Positions 49,949 through 60,471 of a stretch of 64,000 nucleotides of DNA are shown here, piece by piece (position 1 is the stretch's first letter; each line of letters opens with the position of its first letter). Under the pieces are notes generated by a model that ran no database searches, had not been told where the DNA came from, and was given only the letters and a program-made list of their open reading frames with translations. Source of the DNA: Methylicorpusculum oleiharenae (lineage in GTDB: Bacteria; Pseudomonadota; Gammaproteobacteria; Methylococcales; Methylomonadaceae). Position numbers and translations under genes: made by a program. The stretch spans positions 1,952,492 to 2,016,491 of the forward strand of contig NZ_WUTY02000001.1 in assembly GCF_009828925.2 (NCBI RefSeq), written 5' to 3'.

Positions 49949-50361
49949 GTTCTTTCAAAGTATTCGATATTTCCGGCAGCGGTATGAATGCCCAATCACT
50001 CAGGCTTAATTTGGTGGCCAGTAATATTTCCAATGCCAATACGGTAAGTAGCAGTATCGATCAAACCTATAAGTCCAGACAGCCGGTTTTTGCTGCGGAA
50101 TTGAAAAATATCCTGGATAAGCAAAATGCTTCAAGCAAAGTCAATGTCTTGGGTGTGGTGGAAAGCCAAGTGCCGCCATTGAAAGAATATTCACCCAACC
50201 ATCCTTTGGCGGATGAAGAAGGTTACATCTATAAACCTAATGTCAACACGATTGAGGAGATGGCCAACATGATGTCTGCATCCCGCTCCTATCAGAACAA
50301 TGTTGAGGTTTTAAACACGGCCAAGGAACTGGCATTGCAAACCCTAAGAATCGGACAATAA
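49945..50361 (+). CDS. flgC: FlgC, rod protein
   Basis: A 138-residue rod protein (FDISGSGMNAQSLRLNLVAS, NISNANT; VNTIEEMANMMSASRSYQNN). Works with FlgB, FlgF and FlgG. Confidence 0.95.
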   Translation: MSSFKVFDISGSGMNAQSLRLNLVASNISNANTVSSSIDQTYKSRQPVFAAELKNILDKQNASSKVNVLGVVESQVPPLKEYSPNHPLADEEGYIYKPNVNTIEEMANMMSASRSYQNNVEVLNTAKELALQTLRIGQ

Positions 50362-50374
50362 CAGGAGCAAGATC

Positions 50375-51046
50375 ATGGCAATAGGTTTGGATACATTCAA
50401 AGAATTGGGACTGGCAACCGTCGAGAAAGCCACGGCTAAAAAACAGGAATTAGGCCAGGAGGCTTTCTTAAAGATCATGACCACACAGTTACAAAGCCAA
50501 AATCCATTGAAGCCAATGGAAAACGCCGACTTTATGGGACAGATGGCGCAGTTTTCGACCGTGTCAGGAATTCAGGATTTGCAGAAGTCATTTAGTGAAT
50601 TTGCCGGTTCATTATCGTCTGATCAGGCATTGCAAGCAGCGGGTCTCGTCGGCCGGAATGTTGTGGCGCCAGTGAATTTAGGTGTGTTACCGGTAGGCGG
50701 TGAAATCCGTGGAGAAGCCGTACTGCCTAATTCAGCAAGCAATGTTGTGGTCAGAGTGACTGATGCGGCGACCGGAGCCGCCGTGCAAACAGTGGATTTA
50801 GGTCCTCAGGCTTCAGGGACTCTGCCTTTCAACTGGAACGGCATAGCCAGCGACGGTGCATACTCTAATCCGGGCGTTTACAAGATAGATGTGGAAGCAA
50901 CCATGGCAGGTGAAAATGTTTCATTACAACCGTATATAAATTCGCGTGTTGAGAGTGTCGTGATGGCTAACGGTCAGAATGGGCTTCAAGTCAATCTGGC
51001 GGGTATCGGATCAGTTGCCTTCAATAAACTAACCAAAATTATTTAA
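50375..51046 (+). CDS. flgD: FlgD, hook-capping protein
   Basis: A 223-residue scaffold (FLKIMTTQLQSQNPLKPMEN, the FlgD N-terminal signature; LPFNWNGIASDGAYSNPGVY in the FlgD Ig-like domain). It caps the growing hook during assembly. Confidence 0.95.
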   Translation: MAIGLDTFKELGLATVEKATAKKQELGQEAFLKIMTTQLQSQNPLKPMENADFMGQMAQFSTVSGIQDLQKSFSEFAGSLSSDQALQAAGLVGRNVVAPVNLGVLPVGGEIRGEAVLPNSASNVVVRVTDAATGAAVQTVDLGPQASGTLPFNWNGIASDGAYSNPGVYKIDVEATMAGENVSLQPYINSRVESVVMANGQNGLQVNLAGIGSVAFNKLTKII

Positions 51047-51064
51047 CAGTCAAGAGGAGGTCTC

Positions 51065-52351
51065 ATGGCTTTTTCAGCAGCACTCAGCGGCTTAAATGCC
51101 GCACAAAACAATTTATCAGTGACAGGCAATAACATTGCTAATGCCAATACGGTTGGATTCAAAAAATCCCGATCCGAATTTGTTGATGTTTATGCCTCAA
51201 GTTTGGCGGGTGTCAGTAAAACAACTCCCGGCGCCGGCGTCAGGGTGGCTAATGTTGCGCAGCAGTTTTTACAAGGCAATTTGCAGTTTACGGATAATAA
51301 TTTGGATATGGGCATCAGTGGCGAAGGCTTTTTTGTAGTAGCCAAGTCACCCACTGAGATCAACGACAGAGCTTATACCCGTTCGGGCGAGTTTAAATTG
51401 AATGAGGACGGTTACGTCGTCAACAATCAAGGTCAGGCGATGTTGGCATTCAAACCGAATGGCACAACGGTTGCGGACGGTTTCAGTACCGGGGTTATGC
51501 AGCCGATCCAAATCAATACCATTGCCGGTAAACCTCAAGAGACCAATCAAGTTGAATACGGGGTCAATCTGGATGCGAGTGCACCGGTTATTGCAGCGGC
51601 ATTCGATAAGGGTCTCTCCAGTACCTACACCAGTCAGACCTCAGCGACTGTCTATGATTCGTTTGGAAGCTCTCATATCATGACCAGCTATTTCGTTAAC
51701 AAAGGGGTTGTTGCGGGTGATCCTACTTGGCAGGTCTATCATTACATAGACGGAAATTCTGTTTCTCTGGCATCCGGCGATGCATATGGAGAATTAAAAT
51801 TTAACGCTGGGGGCAATTTAAAGTCGCCGGTTGATGTTAATGGTGTTGTGGATGGATTGTTTCCGCTAGCCCCTTATTCAATAGTGCCCGCGACAGGGGC
51901 CAATGATATTGTGCTTGATAAGTTGACTTATGCGGGTTCAACACAATTCAATCAGAAATTCAGTGTTAACGAGTTAAAGCAAAACGGATTACCGGCCGGA
52001 CAGTTAACCGGTATCGATACCGATGATGAGGGCGTTATTTTCGCTCGCTTCAGTAATGGCGGTTCAGAGCCGATTGGACAGGTGGCCTTGGTGCGTTTTG
52101 CCAATCCGCAAGGTTTGTCTAAGCTGGGCGATACCACTTGGGGACAAAGCGCCAGCTCAGGTGAATCGATATCCGGAGCGCCTGGCACCAACAACTTTGG
52201 TTTGATTCAGGCCGGTGCTCTGGAAAATTCGAATGTCGATTTATCCTCGCAGTTAGTCAATCTGATCGTGGCCCAACAGGCTTATCAAGCCAATGCGCAA
52301 ACGATTACGACGGAAAATTCGATCATGCAGACTATTTTAAATATCAGGTAA
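51065..52351 (+). CDS. flgE: FlgE, hook protein
   Basis: A 428-residue hook subunit: N-terminal ALSGLNAAQNNLSVTGNNIA, variable middle, and the C-terminal VDLSSQLVNLIVAQQAYQAN and QTILNI. AGGAGG precedes the ATG. Confidence 0.95.
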   Translation: MAFSAALSGLNAAQNNLSVTGNNIANANTVGFKKSRSEFVDVYASSLAGVSKTTPGAGVRVANVAQQFLQGNLQFTDNNLDMGISGEGFFVVAKSPTEINDRAYTRSGEFKLNEDGYVVNNQGQAMLAFKPNGTTVADGFSTGVMQPIQINTIAGKPQETNQVEYGVNLDASAPVIAAAFDKGLSSTYTSQTSATVYDSFGSSHIMTSYFVNKGVVAGDPTWQVYHYIDGNSVSLASGDAYGELKFNAGGNLKSPVDVNGVVDGLFPLAPYSIVPATGANDIVLDKLTYAGSTQFNQKFSVNELKQNGLPAGQLTGIDTDDEGVIFARFSNGGSEPIGQVALVRFANPQGLSKLGDTTWGQSASSGESISGAPGTNNFGLIQAGALENSNVDLSSQLVNLIVAQQAYQANAQTITTENSIMQTILNIR

Positions 52352-52372
52352 TCACGCTTCGGGAGTAATGTC

Positions 52373-53113
52373 ATGGATCGCAGCCTCTATATCGCGATGA
52401 ACGGTGCCAAGCAGACGCTGCTGGCGCAAACTACCAATGCAAATAATCTGGCCAATAGTCAAACTACCGGTTTTAAAGCCGATCTCGAACAGTCCCGCAG
52501 TATGCCGGTATTCGGACCTGGTTACCCTACCCGTGTTTATGCGATGACCGAGAGTCCCGGGACTGATTTAACGTCAGGCCCTCTGGCAATGACGGGTCGG
52601 GATCTGGATGTCGCTATTAACGGAGAAGGCTGGTTAGCCATTGAAGGAGCAGACGGCAAGGAAGCTTATACCCGTGCCGGCGATTTGAGACTCACAACCG
52701 AAGGGCTGCTGCAAACAGGGACCGGTCTAGCGGTGATGGGAAACAATGGGCCGGTTGCTATTCCTCCGGCCGAAAAACTGACCATTGGCTCTGACGGTAC
52801 TATCAGCATTATTCCTCAAGGCGCCAATGCCACGGCATTGGCGGTATTGGACCGGATCAAATTAGTAAAGCCCGATCTTGATCAGTTGGAAAAACAGAAT
52901 GACGGCCTTCTGTATCTGAAAGACGGCGGGGTTAGTCCTGAAGATGCTTCGGTCCGGTTGATTCAGGGCGCATTGGAAGGCAGCAATGTCAGCACGGTAG
53001 GCGCCATGGTGGAAATGATCGAGTTGGCAAAAAATTTCGAATTACAGACCAAAGTCATGAAACAAGCGGATGAAAATTCCGGTATTAGCGCTAAGTTGAT
53101 GCAAATGGCATAA
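52373..53113 (+). CDS. flgF: FlgF, proximal rod protein
   Basis: A 246-residue rod protein (YIAMNGAKQTLLAQTTNANN, LANSQTTGFKAD). The C-terminal helix VGAMVEMIELAKNFELQTKV is typical. It lies between flgE and flgG. Confidence 0.94.
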   Translation: MDRSLYIAMNGAKQTLLAQTTNANNLANSQTTGFKADLEQSRSMPVFGPGYPTRVYAMTESPGTDLTSGPLAMTGRDLDVAINGEGWLAIEGADGKEAYTRAGDLRLTTEGLLQTGTGLAVMGNNGPVAIPPAEKLTIGSDGTISIIPQGANATALAVLDRIKLVKPDLDQLEKQNDGLLYLKDGGVSPEDASVRLIQGALEGSNVSTVGAMVEMIELAKNFELQTKVMKQADENSGISAKLMQMA

Positions 53114-53166
53114 ACCCTGCTCATAGCTATGTAAATGACAAATTAATGTCACTTTAGGAGATCATC

Positions 53167-53955
53167 ATGACAGAACGAGCATTATGGGTGGCCAAGTCCG
53201 GACTGGATGCGCAGCAAACACGGATGGCAATCATCGCCAACAATCTGGCTAACGTTAATACTACCGGGTTCAAAAAATCACGCCCATTGTTCGAGGATTT
53301 GATTTATCAGAATATCCGTCAAGTCGGAGCGCAGAGTACCCAGGGTACCCGGTTGCCGACAGGTTTACAGTTAGGTACCGGAGTTAGAACGGTTGCAACT
53401 GAGAAACTTCATACGCAAGGGAATATTCAGCAAACAGAAAATTCTCTGGATGTTGCTATAAGCGGTAAAGGCTTTTTTCAAATCCTTAGCCCCAACGGCG
53501 ATATTAATTATACCCGTGACGGCTCTTTTAAACTGGACGACACAGGACAGGTTGTGACATCCGAAGGTATGCTGCTGGAACCCGCTATTACCGTACCTAA
53601 TGATTCGATGAGTTTAACGATTGGCCGGGACGGCACCGTCACTGTGGTTCAGCCGGGAAATCCTGCGGCTGTGCAAATCGGTCAAATACAAACGGCTGAC
53701 TTTATTAATACGGCAGGCTTGGAACCTATTGGCGAAAACTTGTTTCGTGAATCCACAGCCAGTGGGCCACCGGTTCTGGGCATACCCGGCGAAAACGAAT
53801 TGGGCGCCCTTTATCAAGGTTCATTGGAGACATCCAATGTCAATGTGGTTGAAGAACTGGTTAATATGATTGAAACCCAGAGAGCCTATGAGATGAACTC
53901 AAAGGCCATCTCAACGACTGACCAGATGCTCTCGTTTGTCACCCAGCAACTTTAG
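53167..53955 (+). CDS. flgG: FlgG, distal rod protein
   Basis: A 262-residue distal rod protein ([32 protein letters not shown]) with the C-terminal [20 protein letters not shown]. Close relative of FlgF and FlgE. Confidence 0.96.
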   Translation: MTERALWVAKSGLDAQQTRMAIIANNLANVNTTGFKKSRPLFEDLIYQNIRQVGAQSTQGTRLPTGLQLGTGVRTVATEKLHTQGNIQQTENSLDVAISGKGFFQILSPNGDINYTRDGSFKLDDTGQVVTSEGMLLEPAITVPNDSMSLTIGRDGTVTVVQPGNPAAVQIGQIQTADFINTAGLEPIGENLFRESTASGPPVLGIPGENELGALYQGSLETSNVNVVEELVNMIETQRAYEMNSKAISTTDQMLSFVTQQL

Positions 53956-53964
53956 TGATTTATT

Positions 53965-54639
53965 ATGAAAACCCAAACATTTCGTTTGATTGCAATTTTG
54001 CCCGTCTTGTTGATTGGCTGCACGCCTCTGCCGAACAGAGATCCTGCTTTTGCTCCGGTTCAACCGGCTGATTTAAGACCCCCTGCTCAAACCAGCGGCT
54101 CTATCTATGTGGCTAATTACGATATGCGGTTGTTTGAAGATCATACCGCCAAACGTGTCGGTGATGTGTTGACGATCACACTTGCGGAAAGGATGCAGGC
54201 TAAAAAGCAAGCAGATATGGATGCCAATAAATCGACTTCGGTTAAAGTATCAGCCCCTATGTTGATGGGCGTTTCTCCGGCAACCATTTTGGGACAAGAC
54301 GTGCAAACCGAGCTGCTTTCGGAACACGCATTTTCCGGAGAAGGTGAGGCCAATCAGAGCAACAGTTTAACCGGTAATATTTCTGTCACCGTAGTGGAAG
54401 TTTTGCCGAACGGTAATTTACGTGTACGGGGTGAAAAACGCGTGGCGCTCAATCAGGGCAGTGAATATGTGCGTCTTTCCGGTATCGTCAGGCCGGTGGA
54501 TATTGACGCGGCTAATATGATTCCATCCACCAAAGTCGCTGATGCCACTTTAATGTATACAGGCGATGGTGCGGTTGCCGATGCCGGTAAAATGGGCTGG
54601 CTGGCGCGAATCTTTCTAAGTCCATGGTTCCCGTTTTAA
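53965..54639 (+). CDS. flgH: FlgH, L-ring lipoprotein
   Basis: A 224-residue lipoprotein with the lipobox LLIGC (Cys near residue 18). The L-ring signature is GDVLTITLAERMQAKKQADM and the later VRLSGIVRPVDIDAANMIPS. It ends ARIFLSPWFPF. Confidence 0.94.
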   Translation: MKTQTFRLIAILPVLLIGCTPLPNRDPAFAPVQPADLRPPAQTSGSIYVANYDMRLFEDHTAKRVGDVLTITLAERMQAKKQADMDANKSTSVKVSAPMLMGVSPATILGQDVQTELLSEHAFSGEGEANQSNSLTGNISVTVVEVLPNGNLRVRGEKRVALNQGSEYVRLSGIVRPVDIDAANMIPSTKVADATLMYTGDGAVADAGKMGWLARIFLSPWFPF

Positions 54640-54649
54640 GGAGTAGGGC

Positions 54650-55747
54650 GTGAAAATAATAAAGCCATTTATCGCTGTTTTGCTGGCAATGAGCGTTTTG
54701 GCGCCGGCAAGAGCAGAACGCATCAAGGATATAGCCTCGATAGCCGGGGTTCGCACTAACCAGTTGGTAGGTTATGGTCTGGTGGTTGGATTGGATAAAT
54801 CAGGTGATAAAACCTTGTTCACCGGGCAAGGGCTTCGCAGCATGCTGGCCCGATTAGGCATGACCTTGCCGCCTGGCGTCGATCCCAGGGCAAAGAATGT
54901 TGCCGCAGTGGCAATCCATGCCGAATTGCCGGCCTTTTCCAAATCCGGTCAAACAATAGATGTGACCGTTTCATCAATTGGCGATGCCAAAAGCCTTCGA
55001 GGTGGCTCGCTGTTAATGAGTCCGTTAAAAGGGGCCGATGGACAAGTGTATGCGGTTGCCCAAGGTAATCTGGTAGTTGGCGGTTTAAGTGCCTCCGGAC
55101 TGGATGGCTCAAAAATTACCGTTAATAATCCCAGTGTCGGCCGTATTCCAAATGGTGCCACAGTAGAGCGTGAAGTCGCCTCTCCTTTTGCTGAAGGAAA
55201 TGATCTGGTCTTTAATCTGCATAATGCTGATTTTACGACGGCCAATCGTATGGCAGAGGCTATTAATCGTACCTTGGGACCGAACGCAGCCAAGGCGTTG
55301 GATGGATCTTCAGTGCAAGTCAGCGCACCATCGGATACCTCACAGCGTGTTACCTTCGCTTCAATGATTGAGAATATGATGGTTTCACCTGATGATGCGC
55401 CCGCGCGGGTTATTATTAACTCCCGTAGTGGAACGGTAGTAATCAATAGCAAAGTCACGGTTCAACCTGCGGCAGTTTCTCACGGCAGCCTGACGGTTAC
55501 CATCAGCGAGAATCCGCAAGTCAGTCAGCCGGAACCCTTTTCTGATGGTCAAACGGTTGTTACGCCTCAATCGGATATTAGTATCGAACAGGAAAATAAC
55601 CGGATGTTTGTATTTAATCCCGGTGTGTCATTGGATGAAATCGTCAAGGCCGTTAACGATGTCGGAGCGGCACCCAGCGATTTGGTCGCCATTCTTGAAG
55701 CACTCAAGTCGGCAGGCGCTCTTCGTGCGGAGTTAATCGTCATTTAA
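54650..55747 (+). CDS. flgI: FlgI, P-ring protein
   Basis: A 365-residue periplasmic ring protein with a signal peptide ([13 protein letters not shown]) and [30 protein letters not shown]. The C-terminus [20 protein letters not shown] is standard. GTG start after AAGGAG. Confidence 0.95.
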   Translation: MKIIKPFIAVLLAMSVLAPARAERIKDIASIAGVRTNQLVGYGLVVGLDKSGDKTLFTGQGLRSMLARLGMTLPPGVDPRAKNVAAVAIHAELPAFSKSGQTIDVTVSSIGDAKSLRGGSLLMSPLKGADGQVYAVAQGNLVVGGLSASGLDGSKITVNNPSVGRIPNGATVEREVASPFAEGNDLVFNLHNADFTTANRMAEAINRTLGPNAAKALDGSSVQVSAPSDTSQRVTFASMIENMMVSPDDAPARVIINSRSGTVVINSKVTVQPAAVSHGSLTVTISENPQVSQPEPFSDGQTVVTPQSDISIEQENNRMFVFNPGVSLDEIVKAVNDVGAAPSDLVAILEALKSAGALRAELIVI

Positions 55748-55759
55748 TCGGAGGTTATC

Positions 55760-56761
55760 GTGTTAAATGCAGCCCAAAGTCCGGACTATACCGATTTTAA
55801 CGGTCTGGCCCAATTAAAAAACGAAGCTCGGAAAGAAACGCCCGAAGCAATAAAGGAAACCGCCAAACAGTTTGAATCGCTGTTCGTCAATATGGTGATC
55901 AAGAGTATGCGAGAGGCGAAACTGGCCGATGGCATTTTTGACAGTGATCAAAGCAAGTTTTTCCAGGATATGTATGACCAACAACTGGCCGTTCATTTAT
56001 CAGGGGAAAACGGCGTCGGATTAGCGGATGTCATCACCCGGCAACTGAGTAAACAGCAAGGACAAGGGACGGAGAGTAATGAAAATGAAAAATCAGCATT
56101 GGAAGATTATCTGAATAATCCGGTTCGCAGTATTCCTGTTAATAGAGTCAAACACGCGTTAAGTGCCACAAAAAGCGAACCGCTAACAGATAGTGATCTT
56201 TTTTCCGGTAAGGAAGTGGAAAAAATGTGGGAAAACTCCTCGCTTAACTCCGGCAAAAATAAGCCGATAACTTCGTCAAAACAATTTGTCAGTCAGTTGC
56301 ATGCTTATGCTCAAAAAGCGGCCGAGGAACTGGGTATAGAACCAAAGGTACTGCTGGCGCAAGCCGCTCTGGAGACCGGTTGGGGGAGATCAGTGATTAA
56401 AAGCAAGGACGGTTCCAGCAGTCATAACTTATTCAATATCAAGGCAGGCAGCCAGTGGCAAGGTAAACGGACAACTGTTTCCTCTTTGGAGTTTGAAAAA
56501 GGCATACCTCAAAAGAAAATGTCCGGATTTCGAGCGTATGAGTCCTATCAGGATAGTTTCGATGATTATGTGCAACTGCTTAAAAATAATCCGCGTTATG
56601 CTCAAGCGCTCAAACATGCGGAAAATCCTCAGCGCTATATGCTGGAGCTGCAAAAGGCCGGATATGCGACTGACCCTCATTATGCTGATAAAGTCATGAG
56701 AATCTACCATGGAGACAGTCTGTCCGGGGTCAGCTCCGGACAAAATCTGGCAATGAACTAA
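55760..56761 (+). CDS. flgJ: FlgJ, rod-cap muramidase
   Basis: A 333-residue two-domain protein. The N-terminal half caps the rod (EAIKETAKQFESLFVNMVIK, SMREAKLADGIFDSDQS). The C-terminal half is a GH73 muramidase with the catalytic Glu in LLAQAALETGWGRS. It opens the cell wall for the rod. GTG start after GGAGG. The 298 bases after it hold the sigma54 promoter of flgK. Confidence 0.94.
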   Translation: MLNAAQSPDYTDFNGLAQLKNEARKETPEAIKETAKQFESLFVNMVIKSMREAKLADGIFDSDQSKFFQDMYDQQLAVHLSGENGVGLADVITRQLSKQQGQGTESNENEKSALEDYLNNPVRSIPVNRVKHALSATKSEPLTDSDLFSGKEVEKMWENSSLNSGKNKPITSSKQFVSQLHAYAQKAAEELGIEPKVLLAQAALETGWGRSVIKSKDGSSSHNLFNIKAGSQWQGKRTTVSSLEFEKGIPQKKMSGFRAYESYQDSFDDYVQLLKNNPRYAQALKHAENPQRYMLELQKAGYATDPHYADKVMRIYHGDSLSGVSSGQNLAMN

Positions 56762-57009
56762 AGCAGTACCAAAGAAAAGCTGAGTTCACTTTCTGTCTCC
56801 TATAGCAAGTCACCATTGGCGTTATTGATTTCCGAATAAGTATCTGCTTACCCCTACCATTGTATTGGTTGTAGGTGCTTGATATCAAAGGACGCATAAA
56901 ACCATCCTTGTGACTCTCTGCTCATCCCTGTTGCAGAAGCCTTTTCAATCAAGCACCTAGACCCTCTATTCCAAGCGAGCGAGTAGTTACCCAAATTATT
57001 TTTATTTTT

Positions 57010-57026
57010 TGGCACTTGATTTGCTT
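57010..57026 (+). promoter_or_regulatory. Sigma54 promoter of flgKL
   Basis: TGGCAC-TTGAT-TTGCTT is a consensus -24/-12 element, 34 bases before flgK. The same promoter class serves flgB. Confidence 0.85.
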
Positions 57027-57059
57027 TAGTCGTTAGAGAAAGCTTAACAGGACAAAATT

Positions 57060-58856
57060 ATGGCGGGCGGAATTCTAGGTATTGCAACTTCAGGTCTCTT
57101 GGCTTTCCAGCGCTCTTTGGAAACCACTAGTCACAACATTGCCAATGTCAATACAGAAGGATACAGCCGTCAACGGACAGAGTTGTCGACAAAGCCGGCA
57201 GTATTCGAGGGAAGTGGTTATCTGGGCCAAGGCGTCAAGGTCAGTAATATCACGCGCAGTTATGACCAGTTTATCAGCAGTCAGCTTAGAACGAGTTCTA
57301 CCGCTTCAGGAGAAGCGGAACAGTTTTACCGGCTATCCGTTCAAGTTGACGGCCTGTTAGCCGATAACAGTGTTGGTATCGCTCCCGCGATCAAGAGTTT
57401 TTTTAACACGGTCAATGAAGTGGCGGATGATCCGTCCTCCATTCCGGCGCGCCAGGTCATGCTGTCTGAAGCTGAGTTACTGGGTCAGCGTTTTAATACC
57501 ATGAGTGCACGATTCGAAGAGCTGAACTCACAAGTCAATACCGACATCAACGTTCATCTTAACGAGATTAATACGTTGGGAACCGCTCTGGCCGATTTGA
57601 ATAACCGCATTGCCGCCGATGTAGGGCGCGCTTCTGGGAAGCAACAACCCAATGATTTATTGGATGAGCGAGAGCGGTTACTGACCAAGCTCGCCGAACT
57701 GGTCAGTGTGGCAGTCGTACCGCAAGAAAACGGCATGACCAGCATCTTTATCGGAAAAGGAATGCCGTTGGTGCTGGATGGCGTCTCATCAAAGCTGACC
57801 ACAATCAATGATGATTACGATCCCACTTTTTTGAGAATTGGTTACGAATCTGGTTCGGGAACCTCGGATATCAGTGATCAAATCACCGGAGGAAAACTAG
57901 CCGGAACCTTACGGTTTCGGGATGAAATCCTCGATCCTGCGCAACAAAAACTGGGCCAGATTGCTGCCGGATTGACAATGGAAATGAATGCCCTGCAAGA
58001 AACCGGATTTGATCTTGATGGTAGCCAAGGTGAAGCCTTATTCAGTTTTAAAGGTGATGAAGTGCCTGTGACGGCCAATCTGGCCAATACCGGCAATGCT
58101 TTGGTCACTGCGCGTTTTCAGGATCTCAATGTTACGCCGGATGCGGCTAAGCATCTTGACTTCAGTGATTTTAGGTTGGAGTTTGTCAGCGGTTCCGATT
58201 ATACCTTGACGCGGCTTCGTGATAATCAGGTCATCTCATTAACAGCAGTTGCTTCTGGTACTCCGAATGTTTCAAATCTGACCTTCGTATCGGCGACTGA
58301 TCCTAAAATTACCGCCTTGCCCGGTTTTGAGATCAGTATTGATACTAGCGTAGGGGGGGCTGTTGCCGGTGACCAATTTTTGACGCGGCCTACTTATCAG
58401 GCAGCCAAGAAGATCGGTGTGAACTTCGATGATCCACGCAAAATTGCGGCGGCAACCAATGTTGAGGTGGATCCAGTTACCGGCAAGCCTGTATTGGATA
58501 GTTCAGGCAATGCCATCATTATAAAAGGCTCCATGCCGGGCGATAACCGCAATGCCTTGCTTATGGCGCAATTGGAAAACAAGCTGGGACTTTTGGGAGG
58601 TAACGCCTCTTTTCATAACGCTTACAGCCAGTTGGTGGCGGGTGTGGGTTCGTTGACACGGTCAGGTGAGTTAAGTGCAACTGCTCAGAAAACCCTGCTG
58701 ACCCGGGCGCAAGAAGCAAAAGAAAATGTGGCGGGTGTCAATTTGGACGAAGAAGCGGCTAATTTGGTTATTTTTCAGCAGTCTTATCAGGCAGCTGCAC
58801 AAGTGGTTTCAACGGCGAATAACATGTTTGACACGTTAATCGGCGCTTTAAGATAA
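57060..58856 (+). CDS. flgK: FlgK, hook-filament junction protein 1
   Basis: A 598-residue HAP1. N-terminus GILGIATSGLLAFQRSLETT, HNIANVNTEGYSRQR; C-terminus NLVIFQQSYQAAAQVVSTAN, NMFDTLIGAL. It joins hook to filament and uses the FlgN chaperone. Confidence 0.95.
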   Translation: MAGGILGIATSGLLAFQRSLETTSHNIANVNTEGYSRQRTELSTKPAVFEGSGYLGQGVKVSNITRSYDQFISSQLRTSSTASGEAEQFYRLSVQVDGLLADNSVGIAPAIKSFFNTVNEVADDPSSIPARQVMLSEAELLGQRFNTMSARFEELNSQVNTDINVHLNEINTLGTALADLNNRIAADVGRASGKQQPNDLLDERERLLTKLAELVSVAVVPQENGMTSIFIGKGMPLVLDGVSSKLTTINDDYDPTFLRIGYESGSGTSDISDQITGGKLAGTLRFRDEILDPAQQKLGQIAAGLTMEMNALQETGFDLDGSQGEALFSFKGDEVPVTANLANTGNALVTARFQDLNVTPDAAKHLDFSDFRLEFVSGSDYTLTRLRDNQVISLTAVASGTPNVSNLTFVSATDPKITALPGFEISIDTSVGGAVAGDQFLTRPTYQAAKKIGVNFDDPRKIAAATNVEVDPVTGKPVLDSSGNAIIIKGSMPGDNRNALLMAQLENKLGLLGGNASFHNAYSQLVAGVGSLTRSGELSATAQKTLLTRAQEAKENVAGVNLDEEAANLVIFQQSYQAAAQVVSTANNMFDTLIGALR

Positions 58857-58866
58857 GGAGGGGATT

Positions 58867-60195
58867 ATGAGAATATCAACCGCATGGGCGCAACAGCTTG
58901 GCGTTAACGCGATGCAGGCGCAGCAGACCAAAATGTCAAAAACCCAGATGCAATTGTCCAGCGGGCTTAAACAGTTGTCCCCGGCAGACGATCCTTCGGC
59001 GGCGGCCAGGGTGTTGGATCTTGAAAAATCGATAGAAAAAACCAGTCAATATCAGGCCAATATTTTTGCTACCCGAGGGCGTTTGAATATTGAAGAGTCG
59101 GCACTGGAATCTTCCGAAAATGTGATTATTCGTGTCAAGGAACTTACTGTACAGGCATTGAACGGCACGTTGAATGCCAGTGACCGGCTTGCCGTCAAGC
59201 AGGAAGTCGATCAGTTAATCCAGGAACTGGCGGGGGTGGCCAATACCAAAAATGCCAATGGCGAATTTATTTTTTCCGGTGATTTATCCAATGAAGCGGC
59301 TTATGCGCAGGATCCTGATACCGGAAAATACGTCTATCAGGGTGGCGTTCATCAGCGGGCCTTGCCGATTGGCCCGGAAAGGCAAGTCGCTGACGGCGAT
59401 TTGGGCTCCAATGTTTTTGAAAATATTTCATCAGTCAGCCGCTATAAAAATGAGGACGGCAAACGCAGCATTTTTAATACTTTACAGGTTTTATCCGATA
59501 GCTTGGCAGGTGATTTCAAGCCCCAACAGGCGACGATTACCGGTGACCGGTTTTTACGTTATGGTTTGGCAGCAGGTTCGTCGTTTGATCTGGTCAGTGA
59601 TGCCGGTACAGCCTCAATCAGCCTGACTGCTGAGTTTACTGATTTGGATGCGCTGGTTACTGAAATAAACAGTCAAATCGAAGATGATGGAATGGAAGAT
59701 CATATCCAGGCTCGGACCAACGGGAACAAAGTTGAATTTGTTTCGTTGACAACCGGTATCAATTCAACGATAGAAATCCAAAATGCGAATGCTTTTTTCC
59801 TCGACAATGCCGGTTTTGAACAAGGGCAAAGCAATGCCGCCGATGATGTCTTCCTTAATGAAGATGATTTGCGCCTTAATAATCCGGAAATCAGAAGATT
59901 CAGTACCGAAGAAGTCTATAACGCCAATCTGGGTAGTGTATTGACTGATCTTGATTCGGCGTTGGACAGTTTGTTACAAGCCAGAACCAGCGTAGGCGCA
60001 AGGCTGCGTGCGCTGGATGACCAGGAGTCTCAAAACGATAAATTTATCATCGATACCCGGTCAACGTTATCGGCTACACAAGATTTGGATTACGCAGAGG
60101 CCATCAGCCGCTTTAACTTGCAGCAAATGTCGCTGCAAGCAGCCCAACAAGCGTTTTCGCAAGTGCAGCGATTATCGTTGTTCAATTATCTATAA
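58867..60195 (+). CDS. flgL: FlgL, hook-filament junction protein 3
   Basis: A 442-residue HAP3. It starts MRISTAWAQQLGVNAMQAQQ and has the flagellin-like N-terminus SGLKQLSPADDPSAAARVLD. The C-terminal helix is AISRFNLQQMSLQAAQQAFS. It follows flgK by 10 bases. Confidence 0.94.
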   Translation: MRISTAWAQQLGVNAMQAQQTKMSKTQMQLSSGLKQLSPADDPSAAARVLDLEKSIEKTSQYQANIFATRGRLNIEESALESSENVIIRVKELTVQALNGTLNASDRLAVKQEVDQLIQELAGVANTKNANGEFIFSGDLSNEAAYAQDPDTGKYVYQGGVHQRALPIGPERQVADGDLGSNVFENISSVSRYKNEDGKRSIFNTLQVLSDSLAGDFKPQQATITGDRFLRYGLAAGSSFDLVSDAGTASISLTAEFTDLDALVTEINSQIEDDGMEDHIQARTNGNKVEFVSLTTGINSTIEIQNANAFFLDNAGFEQGQSNAADDVFLNEDDLRLNNPEIRRFSTEEVYNANLGSVLTDLDSALDSLLQARTSVGARLRALDDQESQNDKFIIDTRSTLSATQDLDYAEAISRFNLQQMSLQAAQQAFSQVQRLSLFNYL

Positions 60196-60265
60196 ACTTT
60201 AAAGAGCCGTTGATTATACCTTTCGCACTTCAAATTTCGGCAGTGCCTAAGGAGGCAACGGGTTG

Positions 60266-60406
60266 TTCGGCATAGAGCCTATAAGGATGGTTTTACGGCG
60301 TCCTTTGACGGGCACCCCGGTGCCGAATTTCGATCTATGATGGGTATAACCCAAAACACCGTTCGCTCTTTAGGTCCTCCATCTTTCGATCCTCAGGGCG
60401 AACGGT
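60266..60406. other. Structured intergenic region after flgL
   Basis: The 276-base gap between flgL and the convergent L,D-transpeptidase holds TTCGGCA/TGCCGAA (60266 and 60321) with the inner GGGCACC/GGTGCC, and ACCGTTCGC/GCGAACGGT (60358 and 60398). No T-run is clear. It may be a bidirectional terminator or a small RNA; I cannot tell which. Confidence 0.35.
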
Positions 60407-60471
60407 CTGCAACATAGACCAACCGATGCTTAAGCCGGGTACTTTCATTTTTCGGGGTGATCAATTGCCCA

